In this document: positions 1 to 5,113 of the stretch, in pieces
Layout of the letters: every line of letters starts with the position of its first letter
Numbering within the stretch: the stretch's first letter is position 1
Assembly: GCA_027489105.1 (NCBI GenBank)
Contig: JAIYAJ010000457.1
Span: 1 to 5,113 of the forward strand
DNA length: 5,113 nt
DNA from: Zymomonas sp.
GTDB taxonomy: Bacteria > Pseudomonadota > Alphaproteobacteria > Sphingomonadales > Sphingomonadaceae
Direction of reading: 5' to 3'
Notes under the pieces: model-generated
What the model was told of the DNA's origin: nothing
Databases searched by the model: none
What the model saw: only the letters and a program-made list of their open reading frames with translations
Translations under genes and position numbers: made by a program

Positions 1-1935
1 GCGGCCGGACATGCCGCCGTCATCCAGATCGTCTCGACAGGCGAAGCGCTGATGGAGCGGCGGCTCAGCCTGATCCCGACAGCCGAATGGAACGATGTCC
101 AGGTCGATCTGACGCCGCGCGAATACGTGCTCGATTACCTCGCCCATTCCTTCCCGGTGCAGCTGCACGAGCCCTTCACTGACAGTGACGGCAATCTGCG
201 CTCGCGTCCCGTCAGTCGTGATGGGCAGCCCGTGTTCTGCCGCGAAGCGGTCAAGCGGCGCGACAACCTGATCGAGCATCTGGCAAGCCTCGCCCCCGTG
301 CCGGGCGCGCTCGACCAGATCGTGCAGCGCTTCGGCACCGATCAGGTCGCGGAGGTGACGGGCCGCAGCCGCAGGATCATCAGGAAGCGTGGCAGCGATG
401 GTGTTGACCGTCTCACTGTGGAGGGCAGGGCAGGCAGCGCCAATCTTGCCGAGGCCCAAGCCTTCATGGATGACGTCAAGCGCGTTCTGGTGTTTTCGGA
501 AGCTGGCGGCACGGGACGGTCCTACCATGCCGATCTTGGCGCTAAGAACCAGCGGCTGCGCGTCCATTATCTGCTCGAGCCGGGCTGGAAGGCGGATGCG
601 GCGATCCAGGGCCTGGGACGCACCAACCGCACCAACCAGAAACAACCGCCGCTGTTCCGGCCCATCGCCACGGACGTCAAGGCCGAGAAGCGCTTCCTCT
701 CGACCATCGCACGGCGGCTGGACTCGCTCGGCGCGATCACGCGCGGACAGCGCCAGACCGGCGGGCAGGGGCTGTTCCGGGCTGAGGACAATCTCGAAAG
801 CCAGTACAGCCGCGATGCGCTTCGCCAGCTCTACCGTCTGATCGCCAATGGCACAGTCGAGGGGTGTTCGCTTGAAGCGTTCGAGGATGCGACAGGGCTC
901 AGCATCACCGATGCCAACGGGCTCAAGGACGAGCTGCCGCCGATCACGACCTTCCTGAACCGGCTGCTGGCGCTGACCATCGATCTTCAGGGTATTCTGT
1001 TCGACGCCTTCGAGGGACTGCTGCAGGCCCGCATCGACGGCGCCATCGCATCGGGCGCCTACGACATCGGGCTGGAAACCCTGCGGGCCGAGCGTTTCGC
1101 CGTGCTGGACCGCAAGTTCATCCATGTCCACGAGGGCACCGGCGCCGAAACCACATTGCTCACCATCCAACAGCGAACACGTAACAGGCCCATTCAGCTT
1201 GATGAGGTGATGCGCCGAAGCGAGGAAGCTCATGCCAAGCTGCTGGTCAACGAGCGTTCGGGTCGTGCCGCGCTGCAGGTGCCGTCGATCAGCATCATGC
1301 TGGATGATGGCAGCATCGAACAGCGGGTGCGCCTGATCCGTCCGATGGAAACCATGCCCTATGCGCTCGCTGCCATGGCCGAGACGCTGTGGAGGGAGGC
1401 GGATCAGGTGACATTTGCGGCGGCGTGGCAGCGGGAACTCGTTGAGACGCCTGAGTTCACCGACAGCACGATCCATATGGTGACAGGTCTGCTCTTGCCG
1501 ATCTGGACGAAGCTGCCGAACGAGACGGCGCGGGTCTACCGGCTTCAGACCGACCAAGTTGGATCAACACCAGCCGAGCGCATCATCGGTCGCAAGGTGC
1601 CGGCCGCCTGGGCCGCTGCAGCCATCACCACGGACAAGCCCGTGCTGTCGCCCGACGATGCCTTTGCCGCCTTGCGCGACGGCAAAACCGTGCTGGAGCT
1701 GGACGGCGGGCTGCAGCTTAGGTCAGCGCGGGTGATGCACGCGATGCGCATCGAGCTGACCGGCTTCGACGACAGCCACCGCGAGCGCCTGAAGGCCGAC
1801 GGCCTGTTCTCCGAGATCATCGCCTGGAAGCTGCGCCTGTTCGTGCCGAATGCCTCGAGCGGACCTGCCGTGCTGGCTAAAGTTCTGGAGCGTCATCCGC
1901 TGACCCGCATCCTAAGCCGGGAGGCGGTGTCATGA
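1..1935 (+). CDS. Strawberry-notch-type SF2 helicase, C-terminal part (5' truncated)
   Basis: The frame is open from base 1, so the ATG at 52 is internal; the window holds the last 644 residues. Counting from base 1, residues 168-178 (AGGTGRSYHAD) and 203-210 (QGLGRTNR) match helicase motifs V and VI of the strawberry-notch C-terminal helicase domain (Helicase_C_4). Motif VI carries the two arginines expected to contact ATP. The preceding stretch (VSTGEALMERRL at about 11-22, GRSRRIIRK at 121-129) and the long tail after motif VI also read like bacterial members of this family. The Walker A/B lobe, often joined to a methylase-like region, would lie upstream of the window; from memory whole proteins are about 1,400 residues. 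The family is typical of plasmids, ICEs and phages and is related to the helicase part of phage P1 DarB. The likely role is ATP-driven remodelling of element DNA, perhaps with modification or antirestriction; the exact substrate is unknown. No frameshift is seen. Confidence 0.93.
   Translation, partial: AAGHAAVIQIVSTGEALMERRLSLIPTAEWNDVQVDLTPREYVLDYLAHSFPVQLHEPFTDSDGNLRSRPVSRDGQPVFCREAVKRRDNLIEHLASLAPVPGALDQIVQRFGTDQVAEVTGRSRRIIRKRGSDGVDRLTVEGRAGSANLAEAQAFMDDVKRVLVFSEAGGTGRSYHADLGAKNQRLRVHYLLEPGWKADAAIQGLGRTNRTNQKQPPLFRPIATDVKAEKRFLSTIARRLDSLGAITRGQRQTGGQGLFRAEDNLESQYSRDALRQLYRLIANGTVEGCSLEAFEDATGLSITDANGLKDELPPITTFLNRLLALTIDLQGILFDAFEGLLQARIDGAIASGAYDIGLETLRAERFAVLDRKFIHVHEGTGAETTLLTIQQRTRNRPIQLDEVMRRSEEAHAKLLVNERSGRAALQVPSISIMLDDGSIEQRVRLIRPMETMPYALAAMAETLWREADQVTFAAAWQRELVETPEFTDSTIHMVTGLLLPIWTKLPNETARVYRLQTDQVGSTPAERIIGRKVPAAWAAAAITTDKPVLSPDDAFAALRDGKTVLELDGGLQLRSARVMHAMRIELTGFDDSHRERLKADGLFSEIIAWKLRLFVPNASSGPAVLAKVLERHPLTRILSREAVS
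1919..1924 (+). promoter_or_regulatory. Shine-Dalgarno of the Toprim gene, inside the helicase gene
   Basis: GGGAGG lies seven bases before the ATG at 1932, within the last codons of the helicase gene. The ATGA overlap (start 1932-1934, stop 1933-1935) makes translational coupling likely and supports this start. Confidence 0.75.
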
Positions 1936-3251
1936 GAACGGTGACCGAGCATCGGCACAGCGCGGAAATGACCGCATCCAACGAAAGGCGATCCCCTCGG
2001 TCGCGCACACCGCAACGAGCTGTGCGGACATCATTGTTCACGGCGGCCGAGATCGCCGATCTGGTCGGTGACCTCGCCCGCCATGCCGAAGCTGTCTGTC
2101 GGCACTACCTCTCGAACGGTCGGCGCGAGGGGAACTACTGGATGGTGGGCGATCTCGGCAATGCTCCGGGACGCTCGCTTTATGTCCGCCTCAAGGCCAA
2201 CAGCAAGGGCGCAGCCGGCAAGTGGACAGACGCCGCCACGGAAGACCATGGCGATCTGCTCGACATCATCCGCGAGACCTGCGGGCTAAAGACATTTCCG
2301 GACGCGGTTGCGGAGGCGCGGCGGTTCCTTGGGTTGCCGCATGAACAGATCCGTCCTCGCTCGGCGAAGGTCTATGCTGATCTCCAGCCCCAGGATGCCG
2401 CACCTCACGTTGACTGTTCGCCAGACGACAAACCTGAACCCTATGATGCCGTCGAAGCGGCGCGCCGTCTGTTCGCGGCCTCGCGGCCCATCGCCGGGAC
2501 CTTTGCCGAAGCCTATCTGCTTCGGCGCGGCATCACCGATCTTGCCGGCACCGACGCCTTGCGTTTCCACCCGCGCTGCTTTTACCGCATGGACCGCAGG
2601 GACAGCGATCGGCCTCCGAGCCGGAGCACGGATGCCGTGTGCGACCAGCACGACGTTCCGCATGATGGCGTTGTGCCGGCTGCTAAATTCACTTTTCCGG
2701 CGCTCATTGCCGCTGTGACGGACCTCGATGATACCCTGACCGCTATCCAACGAACCTATCTCGATGCACAGGCCCTGACCGCGGATGCGCCGCTTGGCAT
2801 CCTGCTCGGCAAAGCCCCGGTATCGTCGCCGCGCCGCGCTCTGGGCGATCTGCTCGGTCATGGCGTGCGGATCGGACCAGCAGGCTTGGACCAGACCGCA
2901 GATGTGATCGCGGCAGGCGAGGGCATCGAGACCATGCTGTCGCTGCGCATGTGTCTGCCGAGACTGCCGATGATCGCGGCCCTGTCTGCCGCGCATCTGG
3001 CTGCGATCCAGTTCCCGCCAGCACTCGGGCGGCTGTACATCGCGCGTGACAATGATCCCGCAGGACATGCCGCTGCGGCCAAGCTGGTGGCTCGCGCCGA
3101 GGCGGCTGGCATCGAGGCCATCATGCTCGCGCCGATGCTGGATGATTTCAACGGCGATCTGCGGCGGTTCGGTCAGCATGCGCTCGTCCAACAACTCAGG
3201 CCCCAGCTTGCCCCGCAGGACGTCGTACGGTTCCTGTTGCTGCAGGACTGA
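1932..3251 (+). CDS. DUF7146/Toprim domain primase-like protein
   Basis: A 439-residue protein. Residues about 40-135 form the N-terminal DUF7146-type region, with GNYWMVGDLGNAPGRSLYVRL at 67-87 and KWTDAATEDHGDLLDII at 97-113. Its layout recalls the CHC2 primase zinc domain, but no cysteine/histidine zinc quartet is visible. Residues about 170-215 (AARRLFAASRPIAGTFAEAYL, then RFHPRCFYR) lead into a Toprim domain at about 255-400. The Toprim acidic residues are E330 in GEGIET and D373/D375 in ARDNDPAG, all intact, so metal binding is plausible. Family knowledge: related proteins on plasmids and ICEs resemble the primase part of P4-alpha/TraC-type proteins. Inferred role: priming or processing of element DNA beside the helicase. 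The start at 1932 is supported by GGGAGG seven bases upstream and by the ATGA overlap with the helicase gene, so both are probably made from one transcript. Residues 221-252 look like a low-complexity insertion. Primase activity itself is unproven for this architecture. Confidence 0.9.
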   Translation: MRTVTEHRHSAEMTASNERRSPRSRTPQRAVRTSLFTAAEIADLVGDLARHAEAVCRHYLSNGRREGNYWMVGDLGNAPGRSLYVRLKANSKGAAGKWTDAATEDHGDLLDIIRETCGLKTFPDAVAEARRFLGLPHEQIRPRSAKVYADLQPQDAAPHVDCSPDDKPEPYDAVEAARRLFAASRPIAGTFAEAYLLRRGITDLAGTDALRFHPRCFYRMDRRDSDRPPSRSTDAVCDQHDVPHDGVVPAAKFTFPALIAAVTDLDDTLTAIQRTYLDAQALTADAPLGILLGKAPVSSPRRALGDLLGHGVRIGPAGLDQTADVIAAGEGIETMLSLRMCLPRLPMIAALSAAHLAAIQFPPALGRLYIARDNDPAGHAAAAKLVARAEAAGIEAIMLAPMLDDFNGDLRRFGQHALVQQLRPQLAPQDVVRFLLLQD

Positions 3252-3387
3252 GGCTGCAAGCGGAACGCCTGAACGCGAAAGGTGCCGGTTGCGCAGCGAG
3301 CAGCCTGCCCCGCTTGCCCATCACCTGGCCCCATCTCTCCAACCCGAGAGCCACGGCCATACGTGCCTTCGAGGGGCGGGCGTATCA

Positions 3388-3468
3388 CCCGGACGATCTG
3401 GCCTTGCAACGGGCGAGCCGTCCTCCGCTGCGCTTCGGCCCTTTGGGTGCAAGACCAGATCGTCCGGG
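3388..3468. repeat. Inverted repeat core, 20 of 21 positions paired
   Basis: Arms 3388-3408 and 3448-3468 are reverse complements except for one position (C3402 against A3454), around a 39-base loop. The first 14 bases (CCCGGACGATCTGG against CCAGATCGTCCGGG) match perfectly. This is the apical stem of the longer leader hairpin. It explains why spurious open frames appear on both strands here. Confidence 0.85.
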
Positions 3469-3517
3469 CGCAAGGACACCCGCGAAGGCCCGGCGATGGT
3501 CGCGGGGCTCGCCCAGT

Positions 3518-3523
3518 GGAGAG
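3518..3523 (+). promoter_or_regulatory. Shine-Dalgarno that sets the DUF2493 start
   Basis: GGAGAG lies six bases before the ATG at 3530. The frame stays open upstream to 3314, but that stretch is the palindromic leader and has no family-like protein sequence, so this site decides the start. All six bases lie in the 9-bp basal stem with 3333-3341. Confidence 0.8.
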
Positions 3524-3529
3524 ATCGCC

Positions 3530-4471
3530 ATGAACCACGGTTCTGAACGCGACGTCGCCGACTTCGATATATCCGACACCACCTCCTCGTCACCCACCGC
3601 AGCCATCCTCAGTGAACTGCGCCTGCACGGTCGCCCGTCCTTCGATGATGGCGATGATCCACGGCCCTTGCCGGACGACGACCGCATGACCGGCGCCGTC
3701 GCCGACATCTTCGATGCGCTCATCACCAGTCTCGACGATACGCGCGCAGAGCCGGATCTCGAAGGCCTGCTCTGGGGAGCGGTGCATCTGTTCCATCGGG
3801 GAGCCGAGCGCGTTGAGCGGTTGCTCGACACCAACGAGCAGGATCAGCGGTCGAGTCAGCGGGAACAAGATGGATCGGAAGTGGCGTCTGTCGAGCTGGA
3901 ACGCCTGATCGCCTCGGGCCAGCGCCTGATCGAACGCCGTGATGCACTGGAGCTGATGCGCGACCAGGCCATTGTCCAGTTCGAGCGCCAGACCCGGCAG
4001 AGCTGGCGTCCCCGCCATGGCTCGCTGATCAATCACCGGGCCATGACGGCTTCCGTCATCGACAGCCGCGAGTTCCTGATGGCCCGCCGCCGCGCTGCGG
4101 CCGAGATTCTGCTGCCGCCTGGCCCAAAGGTGGCTCTGACCGGCGGGACCGCCTTCAACGACCACGTGCTGATCTGGGCCAAGCTCGACCAGGTCCAGGC
4201 CCGCCATCCCGACATGGTGCTGCTGCATGGCGGTTCGGATCGTGGGGCCGAGCTGATCGCGGCCAAATGGGCCGAAACCCGCAAGGTGCCTCAGATCGCC
4301 TTCAAGCCGGACTGGGCCCGCCACGCCAAGGGGGCGCCCTTCAAGCGAAACGACGCGATGCTCGAGGTGCTCCCGATCGGCGTCATCGTGCTGCCGGGCT
4401 CAGGCATCCAGGACAATCTCGCCGACAAGGCCCGCAAGCTCGGGATTCCAGTCTGGAGGTTTGGCGGGTGA
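3530..4471 (+). CDS. DUF2493 (YAcAr, SLOG superfamily) protein
   Basis: A 313-residue protein. The C-terminal part, about residues 200-313, is the DUF2493/YAcAr domain, a Rossmann-like SLOG fold. Visible motifs are VALTGGTAFND at 201-211 (GG 205-206), LHGGSDRGAE ending at E241 (GG 234-235), then KPDWARHAKGAPFKRND, and LPGSG with P289-G292. The glycine loops are where SLOG proteins hold nucleotide or nucleotide-derived ligands. The N-terminal part is unassigned: an acidic Ser/Asp-rich start (1-50), a helical stretch near 60-105, and a charged, probably coiled-coil segment near 115-160 with ELERLIASGQRLIERRDALE. No signal peptide or membrane segment is seen, so it is probably cytoplasmic. Genes of this family are commonly found beside ArdC and strawberry-notch genes on alphaproteobacterial plasmids and ICEs; their reaction is not known. 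The start is set by GGAGAG six bases upstream of 3530. Translation may be controlled by the long leader hairpin. Confidence 0.88.
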   Translation: MNHGSERDVADFDISDTTSSSPTAAILSELRLHGRPSFDDGDDPRPLPDDDRMTGAVADIFDALITSLDDTRAEPDLEGLLWGAVHLFHRGAERVERLLDTNEQDQRSSQREQDGSEVASVELERLIASGQRLIERRDALELMRDQAIVQFERQTRQSWRPRHGSLINHRAMTASVIDSREFLMARRRAAAEILLPPGPKVALTGGTAFNDHVLIWAKLDQVQARHPDMVLLHGGSDRGAELIAAKWAETRKVPQIAFKPDWARHAKGAPFKRNDAMLEVLPIGVIVLPGSGIQDNLADKARKLGIPVWRFGG

Positions 4472-4688
4472 GGACGCGTGTGTTGAGTTTGCGCGGAGGC
4501 GCTGAAGTGGCGAAGGCCGAGATCTCACCTCCCCGGCACTCTTGCACCATGTCAATGTCTGCTCATTGGCCTCTCGAATGTCCGATGGTGCGGCGCAGCG
4601 AACGGGGAGTTGTGGCGCGACCACGGCATTGGCCAGGACGATGACCATGCTGCACGTGCGAGCGTGTCCAGCTGAGAGGAAGAGGGCG
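4472..4688. other. First part of the DUF2493-ardC intergenic region, no gene recognised
   Basis: No convincing coding sequence or terminator is seen. Small structures are a 7-bp inverted repeat (GCACCAT 4544-4550 with ATGGTGC 4585-4591) enclosing a 5-bp hairpin (CAATG 4553-4557 with CATTG 4564-4568), a 4-bp hairpin at 4612-4624, and the short palindromes GAGATCTC (4519-4526) and GCACGTGC (4652-4659). The promoter for ardC may lie here, but I could not place -35 and -10 boxes with confidence in this GC-rich sequence. Confidence 0.5.
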
Positions 4689-4747
4689 GTCGCGCATCCG
4701 CGACGGGTTCCAGAGGGCGAGAGCAGCTTGCCCGGCCCGTCGCGGAG
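4689..4747 (+). promoter_or_regulatory. Two mutually exclusive hairpins controlling access to the ardC ribosome-binding site
   Basis: Stem A: TCCGCGACGGG (4697-4707) is the perfect 11-bp complement of CCCGTCGCGGA (4736-4746). It continues inward with two T-G pairs (4708/4735, 4709/4734), then GGGC 4715-4718 with GCCC 4730-4733, a G-T pair (4719/4729) and an A-T pair (4720/4728), closing on a 7-base loop. Its right arm contains GGA of the ardC Shine-Dalgarno GGAG (4744-4747). Stem B: GTCGCG (4689-4694) pairs perfectly with CGCGAC (4699-4704) around a CATC loop and uses the same bases as the left arm of stem A. The two cannot form together, so B would free the ribosome site and A would hide it. 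The T-G and G-T pairs work in plus-strand RNA but would be A-C mismatches in a minus transcript, which fits an mRNA leader. The controlling signal, if any, is unknown. Confidence 0.6.
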
Positions 4748-4756
4748 ACCCCCGAC

Positions 4757-5113
4757 ATGGACCGGCATCAATGTACGCGAGGCGCAGCAGAGCGCGCCGA
4801 CATCTACACGCGCATCACCCAGGAGATCGTGGCTGCCATCGAAGCCGGGACAACGGCTCGCGGCTGGAAGCTCCCCTGGCATCACGACGGCAGCGCCATT
4901 GCGCGTCCGCTGAACCTGGCATCACAGAAGAGCTATCGCGGCATCAACATCCTGGCGCTCTGGGTTGCCGCCATGAAGTCCGGCTATGGTTCGGGTATCT
5001 GGGGCACGTACCGGCAGTTCGCCGCTGCGGGCGCGCAGGTCCGCAAGGGCGAGAGCTCGACCACCGTGGTGTTCTGGAAGCAGTTCAAGTGCGGCGACGC
5101 TGACGACGCGAGC
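4757..5113 (+). CDS. ardC: ArdC-like antirestriction protein, N-terminal domain (3' truncated)
   Basis: The first 119 codons, with the frame still open at the window edge. DIYTRITQEIVAAIEAG at 15-31, WKLPWH at 37-42, then RPLNLASQKSYRGINILALW at 50-69, IWGTYRQF at 81-88 and GAQVRKGESSTTVVFWK at 92-108 are characteristic of the ArdC N-terminal single-strand-DNA-binding domain. Known family members are about 300 residues with a C-terminal zinc metalloprotease domain (HExxH), which would lie beyond the window. In plasmid R388, ArdC supports conjugation into restricting hosts. The start is unambiguous: an in-frame stop at 4673-4675 precedes it and no other ATG, GTG or TTG codon lies between. GGAG at 4744-4747 is nine bases upstream and sits in a stable predicted stem, so translation may be gated. 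Whether the protease half is intact cannot be seen here. Confidence 0.93.
   Translation, partial: MDRHQCTRGAAERADIYTRITQEIVAAIEAGTTARGWKLPWHHDGSAIARPLNLASQKSYRGINILALWVAAMKSGYGSGIWGTYRQFAAAGAQVRKGESSTTVVFWKQFKCGDADDAS

Larger units (their letters stand above)
3326..3530 (+). promoter_or_regulatory. Long imperfect hairpin leader enclosing the DUF2493 ribosome-binding site
   Basis: Nearly all of this leader can pair in one nested set of stems: 3326-3329/3527-3530 (4 bp), 3333-3341/3517-3525 (9 bp perfect, ATCTCTCCA with TGGAGAGAT), 3348-3352/3506-3510 (5), 3354-3360/3496-3502 (7, one G-T), 3365-3371/3483-3489 (7), 3377-3380/3479-3482 (4), 3382-3383/3476-3477 (2), 3388-3401/3455-3468 (14 perfect), 3403-3408/3448-3453 (6) and 3411-3414/3438-3441 (4). 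That is about 60 pairs. The basal stem covers the whole GGAGAG Shine-Dalgarno and the A of the start codon. A local alternative hairpin, 3326-3330/3355-3359 with 3335-3339/3346-3350, uses the same left-arm bases and would release the site. It could be an mRNA leader switch, a minus-strand ncRNA, a single-stranded DNA promoter or initiation structure, or a palindromic insertion element. The 74 bases between the Toprim stop and this element hold only an 8-bp inverted repeat (3256-3263/3310-3317) and no terminator-like T run. Confidence 0.6.

Noticed and set aside
2286..3194. 302-codon minus-strand frame
   Set aside because: It lies entirely antisense to the Toprim gene, whose motifs are clear. 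The sequence has shadow-frame composition.
3252..3325. Terminator after the Toprim gene
   Set aside because: An 8-bp inverted repeat (3256-3263/3310-3317) exists but with a 46-base spacer and no T run, so an intrinsic terminator is not supported.
3333..3525. Palindromic region as an insertion sequence or MITE
   Set aside because: No flanking target duplication was seen, and the outer arm coincides with the ribosome-binding site, so a leader structure is the simpler reading. A mobile palindrome cannot be excluded without a copy-number search.
3314..3529. Upstream extension of the DUF2493 gene to an ATG at 3314
   Set aside because: The frame is open, but the segment is the palindromic leader, gives a Pro/Arg-rich sequence unlike the family, and a good Shine-Dalgarno sits just before the ATG at 3530.
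4507..4644. Small 45-codon frame starting with GTG, with GGAGG seven bases upstream (4495-4499)
   Set aside because: The ribosome site is good but the product is compositionally unremarkable and matches no family I know, and the start is GTG. Not supported without conservation.
3298..4733. Similar 13-base strings in the two leaders (3298-3310 and 4721-4733, one mismatch)
   Set aside because: Too short and GC-rich to separate from chance, and they occupy different places in the two predicted structures.
4400..4885. 161-codon minus-strand frame across the ardC leader
   Set aside because: It overlaps the well-supported ends of two plus-strand genes and is a GC-rich shadow frame with no recognisable domain.
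1..5113. CRISPR array, tRNA or rRNA genes
   Set aside because: No regularly spaced direct repeats, no tRNA-like cloverleaf and no rRNA sequence was recognised.

Overview
The window is a GC-rich, densely packed, plus-strand segment. It looks like the backbone of a conjugative plasmid or integrative and conjugative element from an alphaproteobacterium, of the sphingomonad or rhizobial type. That assignment rests on base composition and on the recognisable protein families (strawberry-notch helicase, DUF7146/Toprim, DUF2493/YAcAr, ArdC). No 16S rRNA or housekeeping gene is present to fix the host.

Layout: (1) bases 1-1935, the C-terminal 644 residues of a strawberry-notch-type superfamily 2 helicase, cut off by the left edge; (2) 1932-3251, a DUF7146/Toprim primase-like protein whose start overlaps the helicase stop by ATGA; (3) 3252-3529, a 278-base leader, most of which can pair with itself into one long imperfect hairpin that includes the next ribosome-binding site; (4) 3530-4471, a DUF2493 (YAcAr, SLOG superfamily) protein; (5) 4472-4756, a second leader with an 11-base-pair perfect stem that pairs most of the next ribosome-binding site; (6) 4757-5113, the N-terminal domain of an ArdC-like antirestriction protein, cut off by the right edge.

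Working model (inference): these are early-establishment or anti-defence functions of a mobile element. The helicase and Toprim protein would remodel or prime newly entered DNA. ArdC would bind ssDNA and help the element survive restriction. The SLOG protein would bind or process a nucleotide-type ligand. The most unusual feature is not a gene: both leaders show the same design, a stem that hides the Shine-Dalgarno and a smaller upstream hairpin that uses the same bases and would free it. This suggests structure-based control of translation, or alternatively single-stranded DNA structures that work during entry. All pairings were read by eye, and no folding energy or conservation was computed.
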